From Nocardioides allogilvus (GTDB lineage: Bacteria; Actinomycetota; Actinomycetes; Propionibacteriales; Nocardioidaceae), in assembly GCF_003047285.1 (NCBI RefSeq), contig NZ_PZYX01000001.1:434001-498000 (forward strand): DNA of 64,000 bases, given 5' to 3'. Shown here in pieces: positions 41,382-49,404 of the stretch (position 1 is its first letter; every line of letters starts with the position of its first letter). The translations under genes and the position numbers were made by a program. The notes beneath the pieces are model-generated. The model was not told the DNA's origin, ran no database searches, and was given only the letters and a program-made list of their open reading frames with translations.

Positions 41382-42611
41382 GTGAGCGCACCGCAGTGCC
41401 GTCTCTGCTCAGCGGAGCTGGACCACACGTTTGTCGATCTCGGCATGTCACCGCCGTGCGAGAGCTACCTGGCGGCCGACCAGCTCGACCGGGGCGAGAC
41501 CTTCTACCCGTTGCACGTCCGGATCTGCGCGGGGTGCCTGCTGGTCCAGCTGCCGGCCTACATCGCGGCGGAGGACATCTTCAGCGACTACGCCTACTTC
41601 TCGTCCTACTCCGACTCGTGGGTCCGGCACGCACGCGACTTCGTCGACCTGGCGGCGAGCAGGCTCGGACTCGGAGCGGAGTCCTTCGTCGTCGAGGTGG
41701 CGAGCAACGACGGCTACCTCTTGCAGCACAGCATCGCCAAGGGCATCCGCTCGCTGGGCATCGAGCCGGCCGCGAACGTCGCGGACGCCGCGATCGCGCG
41801 GGGCGTGCCGACGGAGGTGATGTTCCTGGGCGAGGAGACCGGACGCAAGGTCGCGGACATCCACGGCCGGGCGGACCTGGTCGTCGCCAACAACGTGTTC
41901 GCGCACGTCCCCGACATCGTCGACTTCAGCAAGGGCCTGCGCGAGCTCGTCGCCGGCGACGGGCACGTGAGCATCGAGATCCCGCACCTGCTGCGGCTGA
42001 TCGAGGGCAACGAGTACGACACGATCTACCACGAGCACTACTCGTACCTGTCCCTGCTGACGACGCAGCGCGTGCTGGCCACGGCCGGACTGACCGTGGT
42101 CGACGTGCAGGAGCTCGCCAGCCACGGCGGATCGCTGCGGACCTGGTCGACCCCGACCGAGCGCGCGGGGACGCCGAGCGCGAGCGTCGCGCGGGTGCTC
42201 GCGGACGAGGCCGCGGCCGGCCTGGACACCGTCGAGGGGCATGCGGGGTTCGCGGAGCAGGTGAGCCGGGTGCGCGACGACTTCGTCGAGTTCCTCGTCG
42301 AGTGCCGGCGCGCGGGCAAGAAGGTCGCGGCCTACGGCGCCCCCGGGAAGGGCAACACCCTGCTCAACCACTGCGGCATCCGCTCGGACCTCATCTCCTT
42401 CGCGGTCGACCGCAGTCCCCACAAGCACGGCCGGTTCCTGCCGGGGACCCACATCCCGATCAGCCCCGTGGAGCGGCTGGTCGAGGAACGGCCGGACACG
42501 ATCGTGATCATGCCGTGGAACCTGCGGGCCGAGATCACCGCACAGCTCGCGCACACGCGTGCGTGGGGCGCCGAGCTGGTGGTGGCGCTGCCGCACCTCG
42601 AGACGTTCTGA
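41382..42611 (+). CDS. Nucleotide-sugar C-methyltransferase (NovU/TylCIII type)
   Basis: A 409-residue three-domain methyltransferase. The N-terminal zinc domain has CxxC pairs (QCRLCS, RICAGCLL); the SAM domain has FVVEVASNDGYLLQ; the C-terminal part has VAAYGAPGKGNTLLNHCG and SPHKHGRFLPGTHIPI. YHEHYSYLSL is the active-site His/Tyr stretch of the family. Such enzymes add a methyl to carbon 3 (or 5) of a keto-sugar attached to a nucleotide. The GTG start has GGGGGAAG upstream. It heads an operon with the next four genes. Confidence 0.93.
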   Translation: MSAPQCRLCSAELDHTFVDLGMSPPCESYLAADQLDRGETFYPLHVRICAGCLLVQLPAYIAAEDIFSDYAYFSSYSDSWVRHARDFVDLAASRLGLGAESFVVEVASNDGYLLQHSIAKGIRSLGIEPAANVADAAIARGVPTEVMFLGEETGRKVADIHGRADLVVANNVFAHVPDIVDFSKGLRELVAGDGHVSIEIPHLLRLIEGNEYDTIYHEHYSYLSLLTTQRVLATAGLTVVDVQELASHGGSLRTWSTPTERAGTPSASVARVLADEAAAGLDTVEGHAGFAEQVSRVRDDFVEFLVECRRAGKKVAAYGAPGKGNTLLNHCGIRSDLISFAVDRSPHKHGRFLPGTHIPISPVERLVEERPDTIVIMPWNLRAEITAQLAHTRAWGAELVVALPHLETF

Positions 42612-42637
42612 GCACCGGACGGAGAAGGGAGACAGTC

Positions 42638-43471
42638 ATGAAGGTGGTGCTGTTCTGCGGCGGGCTCGGCATGCGGATGCGTGCGGACAACCAGTCGCTG
42701 CCGAAGCCGATGATGCCGATCGGGAGCCGGCCCGTGCTGTGGCACGTCATGCGCTACTACGCGCACTTCGGACACACCGAGTTCATCCTGTGCCTGGGCC
42801 ACGGCGCCGAGGCGGTCAAGGACTACTTCCTCAACTACCGCGAGACGGCCTCGAACGACTTCGTGCTGACCAAGGGCGGCCAGCACGTCGAGGTGCTGGG
42901 CACCGACATCAGCGACTGGACCATCAGCTTCATCGACACCGGGATGGACACCGCCATCGGCGAGCGGCTGCGCCGCGTGCGTCCCTACCTGGAGGGGGAC
43001 GAGTTCTTCCTCGCCAACTACGGAGACGTGCTGACCGACGCCCCCATGGACCTGCTGGTGGAGGAGTTCGCCGACTCCGCCTGTGTCGCCCAGTTCCTTG
43101 CCGTGAAGCCGCAGGACTCGTTCCACGTCGTCGACTTCGACGAGGGCGGCCGGGTCTCCGGGCTCACCCCGGTCGCCGACATGTCGATGTGCATCAACGG
43201 GGGCTACTTCGTGCTGCGCCAGGGCATCTTCGACTACCTCGATGAGGGCGACGACCTGGTCATGGACGGCTGCGTCCGCGCGGCTCGGGACGGGAAGCTC
43301 CGGGCCGTCCGGTATCCCGGCTTCTGGGCTCCGATGGACACCCTCAAGGAGCGGGCCCGCCTCGAGGGAATGTATGCCCGCGGCCTCAGTCCCTGGACGT
43401 TGTGGCGCGGGACCCACGACGTCGCCCGGGCAGCGACCCCGGTCCACGACACCACGCCTGTCTGCGGTTGA
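42638..43471 (+). CDS. Glucose-1-phosphate cytidylyltransferase-like nucleotidyltransferase
   Basis: A 277-residue nucleotidyltransferase that probably makes CDP-glucose (RfbF/DdhA type). The N-terminus VVLFCGGLGMRMRADNQSLP and KPMMPIGSRPVLWHVMRYYA hold the triphosphate loop and Lys; FILCLGHGAEAVKDYFLNY is typical. FLANYGDVLTDAPM carries the metal-binding Asp. GGAGAAGGGAGACAG precedes the ATG, 26 bases after the methyltransferase gene. It supplies the nucleotide sugar on which the C-methyltransferase would act; a CDP-glucose 4,6-dehydratase is not in the window. Confidence 0.9.
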   Translation: MKVVLFCGGLGMRMRADNQSLPKPMMPIGSRPVLWHVMRYYAHFGHTEFILCLGHGAEAVKDYFLNYRETASNDFVLTKGGQHVEVLGTDISDWTISFIDTGMDTAIGERLRRVRPYLEGDEFFLANYGDVLTDAPMDLLVEEFADSACVAQFLAVKPQDSFHVVDFDEGGRVSGLTPVADMSMCINGGYFVLRQGIFDYLDEGDDLVMDGCVRAARDGKLRAVRYPGFWAPMDTLKERARLEGMYARGLSPWTLWRGTHDVARAATPVHDTTPVCG

Positions 43472-43474
43472 TCG

Positions 43475-44479
43475 ATGACCACTCTCCTGGTGGCCAACGA
43501 CGGCGGCCACATCATGCAGCTGCACACGCTGCGCCGTCGCCTGGACATCGGTGACGACCTGCTGTGGATGACTCCACGGACACCGCAGACGGAGTCGTTG
43601 CTGGCGGGTGAGCGCGTGCGGTGGACGCGGCCCTGCCCGACCAGGGACCTCGGTGCGCTGGTGCGCAACACGTGGGAGGCGCGCGACGTGTTCTCCCGCC
43701 ACGAGCTCAGCCTCGTCGTGAGCACCGGTGCCGCGCTGGCTCTGGCCGTGCTGCCGCAGGCGCGGTTGCACGGCGTCCGCTGCGTCTACATCGAGAGCGC
43801 GACCCGGGTGAGCGGCCCGTCGCTCTCGGGTGCACTGCTGTCGCGGTTCCCGGGCATCCGGACCTTCAGCCAGTCCACCGCCCTGACCTCGCGCGGGTGG
43901 CGCTTCCTGGCCTCCCCGTGGGACGTCTACGAGACCCGGAAGGACCGCGAGGTGCCCCAGCTGCGCTCGGTGGTGGTGAGCCTCGGGACCTCTCCGTACG
44001 ACTTCCGGCTGCTGGTCGAGCACCTGATCAGCATCATCCCGCCGACCGCCCACGTGCTCTGGCAGACCGGCGTCACCGACGTGTCCGGACTCGGGATCGA
44101 GGCGCGCGCGAAGGTGGCCGCGGCCGAGCTCCGGGCGGCGATCGAACGCGCCGACGTCGTCATCGCGCACGCCGGCACCGGTGCCGCGCTCGCGGCCCTC
44201 GAGGCGGGGCGGTGCCCGGTGCTCGTGCCGCGCCGGTCGATGCGCCAGGAGCACGTCGACGACCACCAGCTCCAGATCGCGCTCGACTTCGCGCTGCGGG
44301 ACCTGGCCATCGTGCGCGAGGTCGCGCACCTCACGCACGAGGACCTGCTGCTCGCTGCCGCCCGGAGCGTGGTGCGCAAGGCGGATCTCCCACGCCTGCT
44401 GATCGCCCACGACCCCGTCAGGCCTGCCCTCGCGGGAACGGCGGTCGGCCGGCACCGGACCGGGGCCTCGGGGCCGTGA
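43475..44479 (+). CDS. Glycosyltransferase (Alg13/Alg14- or EpsF-like)
   Basis: A 334-residue protein that joins features usually split between PssD/Alg14 and PssE/Alg13. The start LLVANDGGHIMQLHTL matches Alg14-like membrane-facing domains; the second half has VVVSLGTSPYDFRLLVEHL and VVIAHAGTGAALAALEAGR and CPVLVPRRSMRQEHVDDHQ, the donor-binding GT28 C-terminal motif. It probably transfers UDP-GlcNAc or a related sugar to a lipid-linked acceptor. It starts 3 bases after the cytidylyltransferase stop. Confidence 0.85.
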   Translation: MTTLLVANDGGHIMQLHTLRRRLDIGDDLLWMTPRTPQTESLLAGERVRWTRPCPTRDLGALVRNTWEARDVFSRHELSLVVSTGAALALAVLPQARLHGVRCVYIESATRVSGPSLSGALLSRFPGIRTFSQSTALTSRGWRFLASPWDVYETRKDREVPQLRSVVVSLGTSPYDFRLLVEHLISIIPPTAHVLWQTGVTDVSGLGIEARAKVAAAELRAAIERADVVIAHAGTGAALAALEAGRCPVLVPRRSMRQEHVDDHQLQIALDFALRDLAIVREVAHLTHEDLLLAAARSVVRKADLPRLLIAHDPVRPALAGTAVGRHRTGASGP

Positions 44480-46047
44480 GTCGCTCGGGCCCCGACGTAC
44501 GGCGCCGCGGACCCGACGTCCTGGACGGACCTCGGCAGGGGGGAGAGGCAGCCGGGTCGGGCGGTGCGGGGAGCGTGTCCTTCGACGCGGTCGTCGACAG
44601 CGACGGAGTGGCTCGGGCCTCGCGCCACACCGTGCTGGCCCAGCTCGCCACGCAGACCTCGCGACTCGCGGTCAACGTCATCCTGGCGAGGCTGCTCACT
44701 CCGAGCGACTTCGGCGTCGTCGCCGCGGCGATGGTGGTCATGGTCGTCGTGTGGCAGCTCACGGACCTCGGGACGTCGGCGGTGATCATCCAGCGCGACG
44801 ACATCGACGACGTGCTGGTGAGCTCGCTGTTCTACGCCAACGTCCTGCTCGGCGCCGGTCTGTGCGCGGCCATGATCACCGGCGCAGGGCCCCTCGCGGA
44901 CCTGCTGGGACAGCCGGCGGCGGCGCCGGCCATCCAGGTGCTGGCCAGCGTCGGCCTCCTCGGAGCCCTGGGCAACATGCACCACGCACTGCTGCGGCGG
45001 ACCATGCAGTTCGGCCGCCTGGCCACCATCAACATCGCGAACGCCCTCGTCACCGGACTCGTCGGGATCTCGCTCGCGGTGGCGGGCGCGGGCATCTGGG
45101 CGCTGGTCGCCGGCACGGTCGCCGGCGTGGCGGTGTCGACGGTCGCCGCCTGGGCCTACCAGCCGTGGCGCCCCTCGGCCACCTTCAGCCCGCGACGGCT
45201 CCGCGCGGTCGCGCGCTTCAGCATCCACTTCTTCTACTCCAGCGCCCTCGCGGTCGGCTTCGCCCAGCTGGACAAGGTGATCATCAGCCGGCTGCTCGGC
45301 GGCACGGCACTGGGCACCTACACCGTCGCCCAGCGCACGGTGACGTCGCCGATCAACACGGTGAGCGAGGCGGTCTCGACCGTCAGCTTCTCCGCCTTCG
45401 CGCGTGACCAGAACAACGTCGAGGCGCTGCGGTCCGGCGCAAGCCGGGCCGCGGGCGTGGTCGCCCTGATCGTGCTGCCGTCGATGTTCGGCCTGGCCGT
45501 CCTGGCCGAGGACGCGGTGGCCGTCGTCTACGGCCCCGGCTGGGAGGCAGCGATCCCGGTCATCCAGGTGCTCGCCCCGCTGGCGGCGCTGCAGGCGATC
45601 TCGCGGGTCACCGCGTCGGTCATGCTGGCGATGGGGCGCAGCGACTGGCTCTACCGGTGGGCGCTGGCCTACTGCCTGGCCGGAGCGGCCGTCATGGTGG
45701 TGTCGTCGCAGTGGGGCCTGGTCGGCGTCAGCCTGGGCCTGGCCGTCGTCGTGGTCGTGCTGACCCCGTTCGAGATGATGATGGCGCTCGGTCTCATCGA
45801 GATGCGGCTCAGCACCTACCTCCGCCCGCTGCTCCCGCACGCGGTGATCTCGGCGGTGATGGCGATCGCGGCGTGGCTCGCTGCCGCGCTGGCCGACCAC
45901 CTCGGCACCGGGTCGGCGCTCCAGCTGCTGGCCGGCGTCGCGACCGGGGGCGCGGTCCACGTCGCCTTGATGTGGCGGGCCCGGCTGCCGGCGATGGACG
46001 ACGCCCGACGGGTAGCGGGCCGCTGGGCCGTCAGGTCGAGCCGATGA
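44476..46047 (+). CDS. Wzx-type oligosaccharide flippase (MOP superfamily)
   Basis: A 523-residue membrane protein with about 12-14 helices; family text includes LATQTSRLAVNVILARLLTP and LVNRSL-like LDKVIISRLLGGTALGTYTV, followed by SAFARDQNNVEALRSG. It flips lipid-linked repeat units across the membrane for Wzy-dependent polymerisation. The GTG at 44476 overlaps the previous stop by 4 bases; a GTG at 44575 is possible and would remove a 33-residue low-complexity extension. The Wzy-like gene lies three genes on. Confidence 0.92.
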   Translation: MSRSGPDVRRRGPDVLDGPRQGGEAAGSGGAGSVSFDAVVDSDGVARASRHTVLAQLATQTSRLAVNVILARLLTPSDFGVVAAAMVVMVVVWQLTDLGTSAVIIQRDDIDDVLVSSLFYANVLLGAGLCAAMITGAGPLADLLGQPAAAPAIQVLASVGLLGALGNMHHALLRRTMQFGRLATINIANALVTGLVGISLAVAGAGIWALVAGTVAGVAVSTVAAWAYQPWRPSATFSPRRLRAVARFSIHFFYSSALAVGFAQLDKVIISRLLGGTALGTYTVAQRTVTSPINTVSEAVSTVSFSAFARDQNNVEALRSGASRAAGVVALIVLPSMFGLAVLAEDAVAVVYGPGWEAAIPVIQVLAPLAALQAISRVTASVMLAMGRSDWLYRWALAYCLAGAAVMVVSSQWGLVGVSLGLAVVVVVLTPFEMMMALGLIEMRLSTYLRPLLPHAVISAVMAIAAWLAAALADHLGTGSALQLLAGVATGGAVHVALMWRARLPAMDDARRVAGRWAVRSSR

Positions 46048-46131
46048 ACCGATTGACCCGTCCCGGCGACGGAGTGACACTGGGAGGACGCACAGGGGGG
46101 TCCCGCGTCAGTCAGCCTGAGAAAGGTCTCC

Positions 46132-47004
46132 GTGCTCCGTCATCACCTCGCTCATCGTCGTTCGCTCGCCCGGCTGCTGGTCCTCGCCGTCGCCTCGTTC
46201 GCCTTCACGGGCGCAGCCGCCCCGCCCCCGCAGGGCGCCTCGCCATCGGCGTACGGCGCCCGCGACTCCTCCGCGCCCTCGTCGCCGTGCAAGTTCCGGC
46301 CGTCGAGGTCCACCACCGGCGCCCGGGGCGACCTCACGTCGTCGGCCGTGACGACGCTCGACTCGGGCCAGAGGCTGGAGGACGCGAGCGTCCAGAGCCT
46401 CGAGGTCGTCGGGTCCGACGTGACGATCCGCAACGTGAGCGTCGCCGGCTCGATCATGGTGCTGGGCGACCGGGTGAGGATCCGGCGGGTGACGGCGCAG
46501 GGCATCGGCATCTCGAGCGCCTCCGACGTGTCGGTCGTGCGGTCCCGGATCGCGGCCAGCCCCGACGACGGCATCCACATCACCTCCGACCGCGAGGCAC
46601 TGGTCCGCAACATCACCCTGCGACACAACCTCGTCCACCAGCCGCAGACCCCCTCCGAGAACCACTACGACGGCACTCAGGTCCGCGGCGTGGACGGCCT
46701 GTCGATCACCTGCTCCACCTACCGGGCCGGTCGCTACCACGAGAACTTCAACGCCGCCGTCTTCCTCGAGCACGCCAACGGCGGCACCTCGAACGTCGAG
46801 GTGCGCGACAACTGGCTGTTCGGCTTCGCCTTCTCGGTCATGGTCGACGCCACCAACGCGACCTTCACGGGCAACAAGATCGGCGGGGACATCAAGTGGG
46901 GGCCCTGCCTGCTCCTCGGCGCCTCCGGGAACGCAGGGTTCACGAGCTCGGGCAACACCTGGGCCGAGACCGGGCGACCGGTCGACCTCTGCAAGCAGGG
47001 GTGA
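46132..47004 (+). CDS. Secreted parallel beta-helix protein (glycan-cluster member)
   Basis: A 290-residue exported protein, with a GTG start and signal peptide SLARLLVLAVASFAFTG. The rest is a right-handed parallel beta-helix (DVTIRNVSVAGSIMVLGDRV, IHITSDREALVRNITLRHN). It is a paralogue of the C-terminal half of the protein at 16854-18362: HYDGTQVRG, FNAAVFLEHANGG, DNWLFGFAF and GNKIGGD align with HYDGLQVRG, YNAAIYFENDNGG, DNWILGGAF and GNRVGGD. The position between flippase and polymerase genes suggests a role in modifying or binding the exported glycan. Catalytic residues not identified. Confidence 0.87.
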   Translation: MLRHHLAHRRSLARLLVLAVASFAFTGAAAPPPQGASPSAYGARDSSAPSSPCKFRPSRSTTGARGDLTSSAVTTLDSGQRLEDASVQSLEVVGSDVTIRNVSVAGSIMVLGDRVRIRRVTAQGIGISSASDVSVVRSRIAASPDDGIHITSDREALVRNITLRHNLVHQPQTPSENHYDGTQVRGVDGLSITCSTYRAGRYHENFNAAVFLEHANGGTSNVEVRDNWLFGFAFSVMVDATNATFTGNKIGGDIKWGPCLLLGASGNAGFTSSGNTWAETGRPVDLCKQG

Positions 47005-47050
47005 CGCCGTGGACTGCGTCATTCGCCCGAAAAGAGTGGTCCGGCTCACC

Positions 47051-47056
47051 TAGGAT
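47051..47056 (+). promoter_or_regulatory. -10 box before the Wzz-like gene
   Basis: TAGGAT, about 36 bases before the ATG. GCGGGGGGTGG lies closer to the start as a ribosome site. It suggests an internal promoter for the wzz-wzy pair. Confidence 0.4.
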
Positions 47057-47092
47057 CGACACCACGTCCGAGCGCACGCGGGGGGTGGTCAC

Positions 47093-47920
47093 ATGGATGC
47101 CGTCGACATCCTGAAGGTCTGTCTGCGCCGCTGGTACATCATGCTCCCGATCCTGCTCGGAGCCGCGGGCGTCAGCTTCCAGCTGGTCCAGGCGCAGGAG
47201 ACCACCTTCACGGCAGCCGCCTCCTACGGGCTCGTCCAGACCGATCCTCCGCCCAGCGACGCCAGCGGGACCGAGGCGGCGCCCAACCCGCTCGGCGCCA
47301 ACGGCGGTGCCCTGATCGGAGCGGCGCTCGAGGCCCAGCTCAACTCGCGCACCACCCAGGAGGAGCTCGGCGGCGAGGGCACCCGTGGCTGGGGTGCCGG
47401 GGAGGTCGAGAACGGTTCGTCCTACTCGGTGAAGATCCCCCAGTTCGAGACGACCTACGAGGTCCGGGCCTGGGGAGAGGACGAGCAGGCGGTCCGAGCC
47501 GTCGTGGACCGGGTCATCGAGGCCGCTCCTGGCATCGCCGACACGCTCCAGACCCGGGCGGGTGCACCCCGGGCGGGCCGTTACGAGCCGTTCATCCTCG
47601 CCCCGACGCAGGTGGACGCACTGCCCTCCACCTCGGGCATGAAGCTGGTGGTGGCCGTGATGGGCATCGGGCTGCTGATGGGGGCTGCGTGGTCCGTCGT
47701 CGCCGACCGCGTCCTGCGCCAGCTGCGCCGCCAGCGCGCGGTCGCCGAACCGCAGGCCGGCCGCGGCACGACGCACTCGATGAGCCCCCTCGAGGCGCTC
47801 CCGGCGACGGAGTCGCCACCGGCGGTCAACGCCTCGAACGGGCAGGCCCGTGCCCAGCGGCCGCTGGCAGGGCAGCCCGACCGAGGAACGCGCCAGCGTC
47901 GCCGTACCGGCGGTCGGTAG
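47093..47920 (+). CDS. Wzz-like chain-length determinant (no kinase domain)
   Basis: A 275-residue membrane protein. A short N-terminus (AVDILKVCLRRWYIML) leads to a first helix, an extracytoplasmic part of about 150 residues with QTDPP and TTQEELGG text, a second helix (LVVAVMGIGLLMGAAWSVV), and a Pro/Arg-rich cytoplasmic tail. It fits the Wzz/KapM-type polysaccharide co-polymerases but lacks the BY-kinase domain often fused to it in actinobacteria. Its stop overlaps the next start by one base (TAGTG). It probably sets chain length with the Wzy-like protein. Confidence 0.83.
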   Translation: MDAVDILKVCLRRWYIMLPILLGAAGVSFQLVQAQETTFTAAASYGLVQTDPPPSDASGTEAAPNPLGANGGALIGAALEAQLNSRTTQEELGGEGTRGWGAGEVENGSSYSVKIPQFETTYEVRAWGEDEQAVRAVVDRVIEAAPGIADTLQTRAGAPRAGRYEPFILAPTQVDALPSTSGMKLVVAVMGIGLLMGAAWSVVADRVLRQLRRQRAVAEPQAGRGTTHSMSPLEALPATESPPAVNASNGQARAQRPLAGQPDRGTRQRRRTGGR

Positions 47921-49404
47921 TGCTCCCGGGCCGCGGCCTGCCACTGCGCCGGGTGCTCCTCGGCGCGGGCGCCGTGGCCGGCGCCGCCCTCCTGCTGGTC
48001 GTCGCGATCGTCCCGCTCACCGGACCGCTGGGTGGTGCCGCGGTCGCAGCGCTGCTGATCCTCGGAGCGATCATCGGGATGCTCGCGCTCTCGGCCCGCG
48101 ACGGGTGCTCGGTGCTGACCTTGCTGGTCGTGCTGCTCCTGCTCCTGCCGCAGGACTACGTGCTGGTCGGACCGCTGAAGTCGGTGGGCAGCCCGGCGGT
48201 CCTGGTCGCGATGGCGGCGCTGGCCATCTGGGCCGCGTCGCGCATCCTCAACCTCAGCGAGGTGGCCGAGCTGCACCCGGTGCGGTGGGTGCTGCTCGCC
48301 TTCACGATCGCGGCCCTGATGTCCTACGCCGCGGCGATGGCCCGGGACCTGACGCCCGCCGAGCAGGCGAGCGCGGACCGGGTCGTCTTCCCGCTCCTCG
48401 GGATGCTCGGCGTGGCCCTGCTCGCCGTCGACGCGCTCGGAGGCCGCGAGCGCATCACCCGGCTCCTGCAGCGCCTCGTCCTGGTGGGCGGGGTGGCCGC
48501 GTTCGTCGGGATCCTCGAGTTCGCGTTCTCCGGCTTCGACTTCCGAGAGCTGATGCGCCTGCCGGGGCTGACGGCCAACGTCGACCTCGTGTCCGACACC
48601 AGGTCCGGCTTCGACCGGGTCACCGCGGGCGCCTCCCACCCCATCGAGTTCTCGGTCGTGACCGCTGCGCTCGTGCCGCTGGCCCTGCACTTCTGCCTGC
48701 ACCCGGCGGGTGGACGGCGATGGCGCTTCGTCGTCGCGCTGATCGCGCTGCTGGTGGCGGTGCCGATGAGCGTGTCCCGGTCGGGGTTCCTGACGCTGGC
48801 CGTGGGGCTCGCGGTCTACGCGGTGGCCCTCTCCCGTCGCGGACGCATCAACGCGCTCGTGCTCGGGCTGATCGGCCTGGGCCTCTTCCGGGCAGCCGTC
48901 CCCGGGTTGCTCGGCACGGTGCGCAGCCTGTTCCTCGACGTCGGCACCGACCCGAGCATCGCCGGCCGGACCGACGACTACCAGGCGATCCCCACCCTGA
49001 TGCAGGGCCACTGGTGGTTCGGGCGCGGGCTCGGGACGTTCGTGCCGGACGTCTACTTCTTCCTCGACAACCAGTACCTCGCGTCCCTCCTCCAGGGAGG
49101 GGTCGTGGGCCTCGCGGCATTCATCGCGCTCGGTGTCGTGGGGATGGGAGTGGCCCGCGGTGTCCGCCATCGCAGCGTCGATCCCGCGCTGCGCAGCGAG
49201 GGCCAGGCCATGGCCGCCACCCTCGCCGCCCTCTCCTTCGCGGCCCTCACCTATGACGCCCTCAGCTTCCGCCAGAGCGCGTTCCTGCTCTTCCTCGTCA
49301 TCGGGTGCGCCGGTGCGCACTGGAGCCTGGTCCGGGACCGGCCGAAGCGCCCGGCCGCGCCCGCGGAGGTGCCGCCCGGCGACCCGGTCCCGGCCCGGAC
49401 CTAG
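47920..49404 (+). CDS. O-antigen ligase/polymerase-like membrane protein (Wzy type)
   Basis: A 494-residue membrane protein with about 11-12 hydrophobic helices; the large extracytoplasmic loop with LTANVDLVSDTRSGFDRVTA and the region RTDDYQAIPTLMQGHWWFG, with GRGLGTF following, are typical of Wzy/WaaL-like polymerases and ligases. It starts at a GTG that overlaps the Wzz stop, so the pair is translationally coupled. Polymerises repeat units on the outer face. Its stop shares the palindrome CTAG with the stop of the convergent AsnB gene. Confidence 0.9.
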   Translation: MLPGRGLPLRRVLLGAGAVAGAALLLVVAIVPLTGPLGGAAVAALLILGAIIGMLALSARDGCSVLTLLVVLLLLLPQDYVLVGPLKSVGSPAVLVAMAALAIWAASRILNLSEVAELHPVRWVLLAFTIAALMSYAAAMARDLTPAEQASADRVVFPLLGMLGVALLAVDALGGRERITRLLQRLVLVGGVAAFVGILEFAFSGFDFRELMRLPGLTANVDLVSDTRSGFDRVTAGASHPIEFSVVTAALVPLALHFCLHPAGGRRWRFVVALIALLVAVPMSVSRSGFLTLAVGLAVYAVALSRRGRINALVLGLIGLGLFRAAVPGLLGTVRSLFLDVGTDPSIAGRTDDYQAIPTLMQGHWWFGRGLGTFVPDVYFFLDNQYLASLLQGGVVGLAAFIALGVVGMGVARGVRHRSVDPALRSEGQAMAATLAALSFAALTYDALSFRQSAFLLFLVIGCAGAHWSLVRDRPKRPAAPAEVPPGDPVPART

